NCBI GenBank assembly: GCA_900708905.1
Contig: CAADRB010000026.1
Location: 1,912,895 to 1,976,894 of the forward strand
Reading direction: 5' to 3'
Source of the DNA: Hymenolepis diminuta
Taxonomy: Eukaryota; Platyhelminthes; Cestoda; Cyclophyllidea; Hymenolepididae
DNA length: 64,000 nt
The notes under the pieces were generated by a model. It had not been told where the DNA came from. It did not search any database and saw only the letters and a list, made by a program, of their open reading frames with translations. The position numbers and the translations under genes are program-made. Shown here piece by piece: positions 48,071-60,009 of this stretch (within the stretch, counting starts at the first letter, position 1; every line of letters starts with the position of its first letter).

Positions 48071-51000
48071 ACACGAAGTAAAGCAGTAGAAATCATATGA
48101 ATGAATCTATTTTAGCATAAATGAATCAAAGAATTTCAATGATACTGACATAATAAAAGAAATTCCGATGATAATTAATAGAAACACTAATAAAATACAG
48201 CTGACAAAAGTGATGAATGTGTGAGGTGGTATGAGCTTTAGCAGGCCTCTTCTTTTCGGGCTACTAATATTTGAAAGCTACACATCCTATTTTCTGATTT
48301 GTTTTACTGATCCAATTAGTAAGTTAATGGGCGTATGATAAAAATTTCAACAATAAAAGCACCAAATAAGAGTGACAGATATTGGGTCTCAGGGGCAAAT
48401 ATTTTATTTGTTTATATTTTTAATCCCGGGTTCCATAGATTAGCTAATATTTTTCTGATAGACTAGGAATGCACAAATCCAGATTTACCAATTTCATAAG
48501 ACAGGAGAATGGTGCTACTCCTATCCTCGAATGTAAAGGGCTATTTGTTAGCATAAACTTTAATATGAAACTAGTGTGTACCGCCTTTTAATAGCATTTT
48601 AATTTAATTTAACGAAATTTAGCGGAGCTCGCGTAAGATGAAATTTAGATAGAAAATTACGATTTTTTCCCGTCTTTATGCTAAAATGCTTTTCAATGAT
48701 TAAAATTCTTAATTTATTTCTTTCGCAAGAAAATTTCTGCAAAAAATTTATTGGTAGGTTTCACATTAACAAGCTGCATTTTAATAATCGATAATTAAGA
48801 ACTATTAAAATGGTTGATATGGAAATCAAGCAGTCATACTCTCTTTCCCATTTTAATTATAATGCCTAATGTTATTTTAGCTTGTTATTAAATTAGATTC
48901 GGGCAAAGAAAGTGGAAGGAAAAAGGCATTTGAATAAACAGTTAAAAGTTACTTTATTTCTGTTCAGTTTTCTGATTGAAGGCCAATAAAACAGTAGGAA
49001 GTAATTTATTTCTGACAATACGGTAATTGAATTTACTTCAACTGTATTTTTGGACATCAGTCAAACTTAATCTTGTCTGATGTTCGTGTTTTGCAAGTGC
49101 TTCCTGCAGGAAAGGTCAATTATCGTGATGAACTGATGAGTCTTTAAAACTCACCGAGATTAATATTGAAAGAAGACAAAGATGAAATAACGATCTGACT
49201 GACACAATTTGCCTTGAAAAATTCACAATGATAAGTGTTAAAAGATTTTTTTGACGATAAACAATTGGCAGTTGAAAGAACAGTGGCAGTAATGACTTCT
49301 ACGCTTACACTAAACTGAACTAGTAGAACAAACATATCCTTAAATATTTTATGCAACATCATTATCAGTACTCACTAGTTACTAATGCAAAAAATTTACC
49401 CTTGATATGTATCTGAGCATCGAGTATAATACGACAGTCAAGAGATAGGGAATAATTTAAATCACTTCAATACTTTTCCTTCAATTAGATTCAGTGCAAA
49501 GCTAATTTTAGAAAACTCATGTTTCAAATCCAATTTTCCAAAGGATCCAAGGGAGAATATATTAGAAATTTGGGCAAACAGGAGTAAACCAGGGGGAATT
49601 CTCATGGAGTGGCTAAATAACATACCGAGCATACTGAGGAATTAATATTATGACTTGTGGGGTGTCCGAACCTCTGAGACTTTTTGTTTTACAGTGACGT
49701 ACATACATAACTGGTGAATGTGTTTCAGTGTTACTGTTAATGTCTACAGTGTTAACTTTTGCATTTATATATATGTTAATTTTAAATAAATTTTATTGAT
49801 CTTATGTGTCATTTCTTAATGTCAGGTCTTTTGCATAGCAAAGCACTTACTGCTGAATAAATGTTACTAGTGCCTAAGATTATTTATAAAATCACCAATC
49901 CTTAATAGCACGAGTTAAAAAATAGTTTAAAAATAATAAGAAAGAATTGAAAAAAGGTGGATAATAAAGTCAGTACCCCATTACTCCTGCTTAATTCAAA
50001 TTTAGACCTCACCTAATTATTCTATTTTTAATTATGGCGTTATATGTTATTAGAGTAGAAATGTTACCGTCCACGTACTAACTAATTTCCGGTATGCGTT
50101 CATGTCCACGGTGTTTAAAGCTTACAACTACACAGCCAACTGACTAAATTTGGCTAGCTAAATCTTCTAAGTTAATTTTTCCATTCTTTTAATGACCATG
50201 GCCAAACTGTTGACATCAGAAATGAGTCCTTAACTTAATGGAGTTCACTAGAGAAATCGTGTGGGATTTACTTTCAATTCTAATATATTTATCAAGTTTC
50301 TTTTCTATTTATTTGTCTACTTATATTATATAAAATAAGGTAGTATTAACCGCAATAGTAAAACTGATTTAATACCCTTAAAGATGTAACGATTATTTTG
50401 AATCTAACGAATTCCAAAGGCTTTTTACAAACTAGAAGGGTGAGAGTTTAGATGAACCAAGTGCATTCTGAACAAATGAAACGGTGGAGAGTGAAAGAGT
50501 TAAAACATGCAGGAGGAGAAAAGTGGAAAATGAGAAGCTGTTCTCTATGTCTTAACAGCTTGTAAGAAAAAAATTCTGCAACAGATAAAATGACGAGCTA
50601 ATTGACTTGACCTAGTTTAAATTTCTAAATGTGCTAAATGGGTCGTTGTGTGTATATTACAGAACTTAACCAGACATGTTAAATAGACCCATTTGTAGAA
50701 AGACTGTTTATTTATTAAAATTTTAACAAAAATACCAACGTCAAACAAGTTATTCATTTTTAAAACAATCCTAGCTAAAATGCAAGTAAAAAACTTGAAG
50801 CCAACCGATGAGTCTAAAAATATGATTATAAATTTTAGAGAGCAAAGAAACCTTATAATAAAGAACAAGAGGTATTAAATAGAACAAAACCTTCTTCCTA
50901 CGGGAGGAATTTTTTTTCTCTCAGCTACTGTCTCCTCCCACTTGCTAAGACGAACTCTCATTCAGATTTTTCTGTTGAAGGGGTGTTTACGCGGACAATA

Positions 51001-51703
51001 CAAATTTTAAATTCTTCCTATTCGATTAATATTTGCATCAGTAATTTTTATATGGCAAAAGAAAAATAGTTAACAATTATTGGTTGTGTGCACAAAATGA
51101 GAGAAATATTTGACACTCCCTGTTGAACACTTTTTTCATAAATTAATTCTGCATTTTTGTGTCACATACCTCCAGAGATAATCTCATGCTGTCGTCACCT
51201 TCGCCATACTCTTTTCTCCAGTACTTCTTTTAATGTTTCCTAATTTTCATTCAATAAATTCTAATGCAAGTTTTGAGATAATTTCCAAACGATCAACTAT
51301 TTTGTTTTCCGTCAAGCCGGTAATTTAAAATGTAAGATGTAGGTTCCAAAATGTCTTTCGGGTTGTATAATTTGATAAATATTCTTTACAAATGACTAAG
51401 CTCTGAGTGTTGGCATCGTAATTATCGCCCGTACTGGTAAGATATGAGAAAAAGAAATCCGTAAGAAAGTTTTCACACGAATATAATTGGCAGCTTCTGG
51501 TTTATCTAAATTCATTTTTAAAGATATCATTAAATCAACAATTTTAATTGAATTTTATTATTAGAAAGAGCAGCATTAATTGCAATTAATTGTGGAATAA
51601 GTAGTTCCCTTGATTCTGAACGGCAAAATAAAACGAAACCCTTCTAATAGTTTTACGATCTACAAACTGATATCCCAATCGGAAAGAAGGAAAACGTATA
51701 TGC

Positions 51704-52996
51704 AGGGTACGTAAGGCATCTGAGGACACCTTACGCACTTTTAGAAAAACAGAAAATAAAACTGTTAATGGTTGGAAGTTAAAATTTTTTCTAATAAAAC
51801 AAATAAACATAATACTAACTTAGGCTTTATTCTATACAACCTTCTTCGATTTCTATCACCGACTAAATTCGAGTCCGAAAGCGACTGCAAAATTTCATCA
51901 AGTGGTCTTTATTGATATCCTCCATTCCTCCGGCTATTTCTTCCATCAGAGGGGAAGAACTGGTGTTATGGGGATGCCTATTAATTTCCTTTTAACCACT
52001 CTCCGCTCCACATGTAATAATCTAAGGATATGGTATGGCGAGCTAGGAGGTCATAAGAAGTTTGATGTGACATAGCGATAAAAATTATCGGCCATTCGAT
52101 CCCGGGTTTTGTAAGCTTAATGGGATGAAGCCGAATTTTGTTGGAAAATATAGGATTTTCCTCCATACATTACGCTTAACAATAATGGTTTTAAGGGTCT
52201 CCACACAGGCATTTGCATTGATTTTAAGGCCCTGTGGAAGAAATAGAGGAGTCATGACGTACACTTTATTGCTAACAACACCGAAAGTTATCACTATTGC
52301 TGGAAGCTTCGTGCGCATGCATAACAGTTTGAACTTTAGTGGGATCCGCCCACTCTCACATAAACAGCCGCCTATCATTTCTTCGACTGACTTTTTTGTT
52401 CTGGTGGAATCAAAGTCACTCCTGTTCTTCTGGGTTCTTCAGTTTGTATAAGAGTTGTTGTGCACGCATTTAATGATTCTCTTGAGTTGTTTTTGTTAAC
52501 ACCAACTGAACTCGTTTAAGAACGTACGATTAGTATCTGAGATCTTGATGAATAACATGTCTTGTATATTATTTCTCCTACAGACACTTGAAGATCTTTG
52601 GCAAGATGTCGCGCATTGACTTCCCAGGACTTTCGTCCATAATGCCATGTTATAAATTCTTCTGTCAAACTCAGTTGCTGTGAGTGAGTTAGAGCTTTAA
52701 AAGTGCTCTGTTATCTTTCTCGTGACGACTACTTCATTTGCACTGTTTTCATTCCGCTCTTTTCTAACTTTGCAACCGAAAGATTTGGCGAATTTTAGAA
52801 ATCCTGAAATTTTTAAATTGCTGTGTTTCGCTCCAATAGATACTATGACAGTTACAGCGTGTCTATTCATTCCACTAGTTATAGCAGTATCTGACATGAG
52901 ATCTTATGATATAAAAAATATTTTATTATTATTATCGGGTTAGTGTGAATTACAAAAATATTAGTATTAGGTTAGGTTAGAAACCTTACGTACCCT
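51704..52996 (-). mobile_element. Decayed mariner-family DNA transposon with terminal inverted repeats
   Basis: A 13-bp inverted repeat, AGGGTACGTAAGG at 51704-51716 and its exact complement at 52984-52996, brackets 1293 bp. That is the usual length of a mariner element. The transposase remnant lies inside on the minus strand, with short untranslated margins on both sides. TA dinucleotides are adjacent to both ends, but the exact outer limit of the inverted repeats and the TA duplication could not be fixed. Confidence 0.85.
51827..52897 (-). pseudogene. Mariner transposase pseudogene
   Basis: Read on the minus strand, pieces of a mariner transposase appear in order across about 1.07 kb, matching the usual ~350 codons. 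The N-terminal helix-turn-helix region is open at 52897-52697 ('MSDTAITSGMNRHAV', 'FLKFAKSFGCKVRKE'). The middle is scattered over frames ('RHLAKDLQVSVGEII', 'LIQTEEPRRTGVTLI'). The catalytic core is open at 52378-52085 ('AIVITFGVVSNKVYVMTPLF', 'LPQGLKINANACVETL'). A 'SLDYYMW' block lies near 52030, followed by the C-terminal 'HLMKFCSRFRTRI'. Multiple frameshifts and stops make it non-functional. The remaining internal homology suggests moderate age. Confidence 0.85.
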
Positions 52997-52999
52997 ATA

Positions 53000-55300
53000 T
53001 GTATACAATTAGACTACATCTTTTTTTCTACCTTCTAAGCCGAAAACTTAACACTAAATTTTCAATTTCAGTAAAAGAAAGCTTAAAAATTTGCAGTCTA
53101 TTCTAAAAAAATCGATATAAAAATAGCTCCAATTAATATTTCATAAATTTAAATGTGAATTTTAGGCTAAGTCAATCTTAGAGTTCGGGCAGACAAGAAC
53201 GTTCCCTTGGGCTGGAGCGAATTCAATAATGAAAGAGGTTTGTTGTGACTAAAAATTAGCCATTTATTAAAAGTGTCTAATTTTTTGTGGGCTATGAAAA
53301 CTCGATACATTCCACTGGAACAAATACTTCGCTAACTGAAAATGTAAGTATTAAAATAGCAGTATCGCTTGACGTTTGGGGCACTCTCTAAGGGTGAAGG
53401 CGTGTTTAAAGGCACGATAGTTTTGCGAAACTTCTGAATAATTGATAATACGTTAGTTTAAATTCTGACCTTAACGTCTTTTCCAATTAATATGTGAAAT
53501 ATAAGAAAATAATATGCTAGGTGAGTGAATACATTTTGAAATCCCCGTTAAAATATAAATTTGCGAAGAAAAAATAGTATTTATTCCGTTTACTCACAAA
53601 AACGGTGTAGAATATATAAAGGAGAGTCTGAAAAGAACTTTGAAACATCCAACAACGTATCAGGAAAGCAATACGATAAGAAAATAGGAATTTTGTTAGT
53701 GAAGGATCATGACCACTGCGCTTTTTCAGGTCGATGCAAAGATTTCCAATAAACTGTCATCCCCAGTTTAAGATCCCAGATTATTTGATTAAATTTAGAG
53801 TGCTTTGAGAAACTGCAGGCTGATGTTTGTTCCTATTTTTGAGTCAAAAACTCAGCTGATATATTTCTTTAATCATAATAATAAGATATGTTTTTGCCTC
53901 TCTATTTTTTAATCATTTCTTGAATGTTTCAAAAGCATTTGCTTTCACAAGTTAGGCTATTTTAGATGCCAAAACAAGCTGGGCTCTTATAACAAATGAT
54001 GTACATAAGGTTAAGAGTTAACAACAGCCTTTCCTGAGTGAAAAGGCTAGGATTTAGACTGGAGAAGTATGCATTGGACAGTTGGGTCTGAATGAGAGGG
54101 AAAAGGAGGAAGGAGTAGTGGGAGGAATCGGGAGGAAAGAGGAGGCGTTAGTAGTAAGCGAGGACAGTCCGGCTTGTAGGGAGCAGGCGAATTGAGATGT
54201 AATAAGATAATTGACTAATTTCCTTGTTTTGTAGATTGACGAATAGTTGAAAGATAGGCTAGGTATTTGGGTCCGTAGGAGATGCTCAACAGGCATTTGA
54301 GTCAGCGTGCACAGGTACTCCATCTCCACAACATTTTCATAGAAATGTTAAATTATCTAGAGACATTACACTTAGGGAAATAATTTTATTATACACTCAA
54401 AATATGTTGGGACTATTCATATAAGTAAAAGTAGTCTATTGAAATCATTTTTGACATTTTTTAAAAATTCTGTAATCTTCTTTTGGGTAAAAATGAGTTA
54501 TTTTTATTTAAGAAAAGTTACATTATTAATTTGTTGTTAATTATTCATAAAATTTTCATATCTATTGGAAAATACTAAATTTATGGGCCACTACCTTGCA
54601 GAATTTTTTAGTTAAGAGTACCTCTATTATTAATTTCTGGAATTTTTTGATAATTGGGGGCTAAATAGGCTATTACTAGTGAAGACCAAATATTATTTGC
54701 CATCTTTGAAGATTGCACAATGTCAAAAACAAAAGTGTTTTCAGTTTTCCAACAAAATGTTTAAGGATTATCAGTAGAAATAAAATTTCTCTCCACAAAA
54801 ATTGAAGCTAAAATGTTGTTTGATGTTTTTAACACCCACTATTGCCGTTTTTCTAAATTCTACCAGAAATTTCACTCAATCTCCGACTGTTTCTGGCTCT
54901 CCTAACATGCTTTCTACTGTAATTCTAGTTCAAGCGACTGATAATGACGTAAAGTTTCATCCATCAACCAAAGATAGTGTGAAGGTAACAAATCTCACGC
55001 ACTTTATGGAATTTTCCATGACAAAAGTCGGTCCAGTACGACTTGTCTCCTAGTTTAAAGTGCCCGTGCAATAAGCATTCCCCAAATCCTGTCTGCTTGA
55101 TCACCATAAAAACCGAATATACCACCAAAAAGATAGAAAGATAGTGCCTCCTCCAGAACCCGTCAATATTCTGCCATAATCAAGTCCTCAAAATGTCTCT
55201 ATCAGCGTAGCCGCATAAGAGCTAAATCAAAGTTCATTCTCCGTCCTAAGCGATAGGCCCTGGTGAACGATAAACGCAAAGAATCCATGAAAATCAGTCT
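53000..55300. other. No gene recognised
   Basis: AT-rich DNA with short frames at 53561-53752, 54054-54329 (minus) and 54802-55053, none carrying a known motif. The 54054-54329 minus frame is the complement of the purine-rich family D repeat and is open because of composition. Confidence 0.4.
54015..54330 (+). repeat. Dispersed repeat family D, copy
   Basis: Partner of 38270-38575. The shared start 'acaacagcc' block, purine-rich centre and similar length define a two-copy family in this window. Confidence 0.4.
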
Positions 55301-55319
55301 TGCTAAACCTTTTCTTTTA

Positions 55320-55880
55320 GAAATGGAGCACAAAATGTAAACGAGGCTGCAATCACTTATCATCAAGATCTTATATGTTCTCCAAATAACGTCCCTCTGT
55401 CTCGTATTGAACTTAGTCTTGATGGGCCTGTCCGAGGAATCTCCTATATAATTCTGGTTGATTCGTATTCAAAGTGGATTAAGGTTATATTCGCCAAGTT
55501 TGCCACAGTCGATACTGCAGAATATTCATCAGTCATGGCATACAAAAATTTATTGTGTTCAGCAATGACACCAAGTTCTATTTAACTCGATTAGAGGACT
55601 TTCGTTTTAGTCTCATAATTTTCCATTTTCACTTTCTACCTAAATTTAATGGTTTAAAAGGGCAAATTGCTGACGGTGTAAAAAAAACTTTTTTGCGTGA
55701 CAATGAGAGGAAACAGTGAAAGAAATTCTTAATTCTTTACAGTTAAGGTGTCTTTTTGGTGTCAAAATCTGGGTGCTCAGTTATCAATAATTTCCGCTCT
55801 CGATGCACATCTTTAATTTTTAAGCCAAAAATGAACAGGTATGACCTCCCTCTACCTTGGAACCCAAAAACTCAAGAGAT
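55320..55880 (+). mobile_element. Decayed Ty3/gypsy integrase fragment
   Basis: Plus-strand integrase pieces in order. 'IELSLDGPVRGISYIILVDS' continues with 'YSKWIKVIFAKF' (55405-55500) and carries the first catalytic Asp. After a frameshift comes 'KFIVFSNDTKFYL' near 55545-55585, with a second Asp. Next come 'FLPKFNGLKGQIADG' (55630-55680) and a distal 'RSRCTSLIFKPKMNR' near 55795-55840. Stops and frameshifts abound. No reverse transcriptase or LTR was found, so this is a fragment. It is more similar in layout than in sequence to the copy at 9.9-11.9 kb, so the two probably derive from different lineages or insertions. Confidence 0.8.
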
Positions 55881-56039
55881 CATTGGCCAAACCGTCATAC
55901 CGAATGTTTCAGAAGTATTCAAAAAGATTCAAGGTGAATTCAACCCCCAAAAGTATGGACATATAACTTTTGCAGGAATGTGTTGGATAAAAATAAGGAT
56001 TAAACGAATGATTCGCACTTTTGTTACAATGTACTAAAT

Positions 56040-59000
56040 TTTAGGGTGTTGCCGCACATAATTTTTTATTAAACCCGACCATTAAGGCAATTAGATGTGT
56101 TATTATTGAGTTCTGACTTTTGTGGGCCGTTCGGGAAACTAATAAGGCTAAAAAATCTTCATTTCGTAAACTCCTAATTAGGAAAAGCTCTAATTTATTT
56201 TCCCAACCTATTATTATACAATTTTGCTTCACTTCGTTATTGAACTGCTTTTGTGTTTTGGTTTATTTCAAATTTAATCACAGAAAGGTAATTTTCTTCC
56301 CACAAATCGTATTTTATATTATTCTTGCCTTATAATTTCTCCTAAAAAGGTCTTTTACATGATAGAACTTCTTCCCCCTTTGAAATGATTCGAGCCAAGC
56401 CGACTTCTAGTTTTTGATTAAGTGAAAGCTAACTTCTTTATAACATAGAGAGTGGTGTTTTTTACTCTGGATCATAATATATCCATTGATTTATAAAGTT
56501 AGAATTCACTGTCGTAATCGGACAGGAGAAGAAATTGCAAAGAGGTAGAGAGATCTAATCTATGCGATTCAGGATCTTACTACTTGACTGCTTAGTGTAT
56601 AAAACTATGAGTTGTTAAGTTCTAGTACTGCTTTCTTAAAAGGTTCTCTAAGAATCTCTCATTGAATTCAATGTCACCATTACAAGTGAAATTTTGATAC
56701 ATCATTTCTTAACCACTCTTATAAGATTTGAAATATTCAAAAATTAGTACTTGGAATCAGTATTGACATTTGCGCCAATGAAACAAAAACATTCTGCAAA
56801 TATTCACATGTAATTGGTTATGCCTTACACTTCACGATTTTGCCAAATTTAACTTGAGGTGGAAATTTACGCATTTAGGGGCTGAAATCAACATCATTGA
56901 CCTCTTTATCTTTGACGATCCATGCTTATCAAGGCCTTGCTCAGTTTCTTGATTGAACGGTCTCAGAACATGACTTTGTGCAGGATTATTTTTGGTACTT
57001 CTTGAAACTTAATGGTTTAGAGTTGTTATAAAGTAAGAAAACTAGAGAGATTATTTAAAGCTGCTTAGGGACAAAGTTTTCCGCTAGGAGATTGGCCACA
57101 GAATTTCCCGGGACGATTCTCTGAATTGACTTTCGAATATCAATATACTCTTGATTAGTTATTCTGTAGTTTTAGGTGAGCCTTAAGACCATTGTTATCA
57201 TGACCCCTTAGTTGTATTGTAGAAAGGTCATGGTAGAAATTTGGCTCCTCGAAGATCTATACGACGAACAAATGATTTATAATAACAATTAATAATTAAT
57301 CTGACTTAAATAATCTTGTTTTCCAAATTAAATGAGTTTTATTCAAGATCGTTAGTTACGGAACGTTCGAACTTATGTTTATGGGGAAGCAATTCAGCTT
57401 TGTTCAAAATTTTGAGATTTTCTTATTTCTAAAATTACAAGGGAAATATTAATGAGCAGTTTCAAGGATATCTAAGGCCGTCACAAAAGCCCAAGCCCAA
57501 ACTCACCTCGGTGTTTTACTCAAACACTCAAATTTTATTTTAAAAATCTCACTAGCTTATAAAAATTGTCCGCTCTAAAGCTCTAAGACTGAAAATAGCA
57601 CCATCACTCAATCTTCTGATCTCGATCAATTGCTTTTTCCACATTCAAACAAACTTGAAGCTTACTAGATTAGGAAACTGTAAATAAAACTGACATTTGC
57701 ATATGAGAACCAACATCTACAATTTTTTTACCCAAAATATCTTGATAACTTCTCTCAATCCCAATATTTCACTTCTCTCTCAGAGAGAAATGAAGTTCTA
57801 AGTAAGCCATGACCACAACTGAATAATTTAAAGGCCTAAATCCATCAGTTAAACTTTCTCTACCCATTCCACCTTCTCAGTTTATATTATACAAAATGTC
57901 ATACACCACCTATTAAACTCGTATCTTTAAAACGATCTTTTGTTTATTTGAACTAATGATTTTAAAAATTACGACCAAAGACATCAATTTGAAATTACCT
58001 TGCATTGATCACGAATAGAGACGTCATATTGTTCCATGCTTTAACGTTTTCATAGGTCTTGAAATGTTGGTATTAGGTATAATTTTTCACAAAAATCCTC
58101 AATTTAGATGAACACAAACAATTTGAGTAAGGCTCTTATGTAACTGTTATGATTCTCAAAGATCTTTCTTCTAAAACTACGTAAAAAGAAGGTTTAAATT
58201 AATATGCTCAACCTGAAGATAATTTTGCGATTAAGTAACTATCAATAAAAAATGCTGTCATTTATATAAGCTAAATTTTTCCCCTTTTCCTTGAATCCTG
58301 AACTTATATACTACTATAATTACGATTAAAAAATTATTTTAAAAATTTTTAAAATAATTTTAATTTTTTTACAACTTTAAATTAAAATCGAATGTCATGC
58401 GAGAGGCGTATTTAGAGGCTCACTTTGAAACCTCCACACAGTAAATTTGAAAGTTAGATCAAAATCCCTTATTCCTTATCTTCTCTTTCACAAATAAAAT
58501 TCTGATTTAGAAATAAATTCATTCCAAAACAGGTCTCAAGTTTACTGGGAAGGGGATAGGTAAACAATCTTGCATATCAACATTAATTTAAAAACCAGAA
58601 GTGAAATCTGACTCTTTCGTCCTCCAGTTGCACATTCTTTTCCACAAAATCATTCCGATATCTATAGAAGAGTATTCAAAAATTTGTAAGAAAAATTATT
58701 TGGAATGTTAATAGGCTATTCAGTATTCTCCTTTAGTCAAACATTTATATAGATTCATTTGGTGAAATAAAATGCACTAAATTACTGAAATCAGAATATA
58801 ATTAAGTAAAAATATGTGTCTAATACGAAAATGGCTGATAAGGTACGGTGTTAATGAATTATTTAATCGAGTGAAATACTTGAAGTTATTAATCGCTATT
58901 AATTGGGTTGGCCCTGTATTTGCCCAATTTATCTACAGAACTGTAAGACTTGAAGATAGAAAGTGGAATTTGTTAACTTGACTAAATGGAAAAGTGGAAG

Positions 59001-59690
59001 GGGGAGGGGATGGGCGAAATAAAAAATAATTTTTAGTTCATACTTGTTATGAGCTTCTAAAACAAGCTCAAACCTAGTATTATGCTCGTAAATTTCTTTA
59101 GGTACGATTTTTTGCAATAAAAGAGGCAAAAGCACAAATTGAGCCCAAGAAAAATTAATCTTTTTGCAATCTTCAAATTTCGTTTACTCCTACTAAGTTA
59201 TACATTTCCCTTCTCAACACTTATCTTTGATACGAACCGTAACTGCTCATTCTCTGATTAAATGAAAGTAGATCCTTTTGCGATTCTGCAGACTGTTCTG
59301 CTCAACAAATGAATAGGTATTGAATTCTTGATAAAATAAATGGAAGTTCTAAAATTTCTCATTTATTCGCCCTTAAAAACCGACATCCTTTGCAAGTTTT
59401 AGGTTTAACAGACTTCACATTAAAGTCTTTACAGTTATCAGCTTAAACGCTATTGCCATGCATTTTAAATCTTGCCAATTAAAAATAAAATCATTTTTTG
59501 GTGAATTTTTAGATGTCACAACATTAAAAAATACCCCATTTATACGTGGATGGATGTTTAAGGGCCTGACTTGGTATGGAACCCGCAGTTGGATGACTAA
59601 GGCCCACCAAGTTGCGAACACGCTCGCAAAAACAACAAGGTCACACAAAGCAAGACGAAAATCTATGTAAGCGCGTACCCTGATTGGTTA
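56040..59690. other. AT-rich intergenic DNA upstream of the calcium-sensor gene
   Basis: No gene recognised on either strand. A perfect 32-bp palindrome lies at 58330-58361. GC content rises from about 59560 towards the NCS-type start codon. Confidence 0.4.
58330..58361. repeat. Perfect 32-bp AT-only palindrome
   Basis: Sixteen base pairs match exactly on either side of a centre between 58345 and 58346 ('aaaaa|ttttt' centre). The sequence is entirely A and T. Such length is notable but not implausible in AT-rich DNA. Confidence 0.75.
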
Positions 59691-60009
59691 CCTCCCAAAA
59701 TATACACACACACGTGAACATTAATTCGTTCGTTCATCTCTCCGGTCTTCCCGCTTTCTTGGGCTTCCGGCCCGCTACACGCTGCCAATCACTGCGTGCG
59801 TCCGTATGACTGTTCGCGCATTCGCGGCCGTGCTTCCATGTGAACCTCTAAAAATGCACGCTGTCTTAACACTATTATCGGTTGTAGAAACAGCAGTATT
59901 AGTATAAGTGCACGGCAGGCTCTTATTCTGGTAAATAACAGACCCCAGCCCAAAAGTGTGGACAACCCCACAAATCTCCCAGAGTTCTTTTCCTCCTCTT
60001 CATCAAGAT
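59690..60009 (+). promoter_or_regulatory. GC-richer putative promoter/5' leader of the calcium-sensor gene
   Basis: Base composition shifts clearly to higher GC with several CpGs ('tcgcgcattcgcggccgtgc' near 59815). It includes a CACGTG E-box just after a short CA run near 59710. It ends immediately before the calcium-sensor start codon at 60010. No TATA box was identified; the assignment rests on position and composition. Confidence 0.4.

Larger units (their letters stand above)
40980..51700. other. Long stretch without a confident gene
   Basis: Mostly AT-rich with short, unconvincing open frames. One weak exception on the minus strand is 42892-42765: an acceptor-bounded frame ('NGLDEQCNSRVTIEGDNRRD') ending in a stop, followed by a GC-richer block (42540-42765) open in several frames. 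This could be the last exon of an unrecognised gene, at about 0.2 confidence. Repeats are listed separately. Confidence 0.35.

Noticed and set aside
52125..52451. 108-codon plus-strand open frame
   Set aside because: It is the complement of the mariner transposase remnant, whose minus-strand frame shows the family motifs.
54054..54329. Minus-strand 91-codon frame rich in Ser and Pro
   Set aside because: It is the pyrimidine complement of a purine-rich dispersed repeat; low complexity, no motif.
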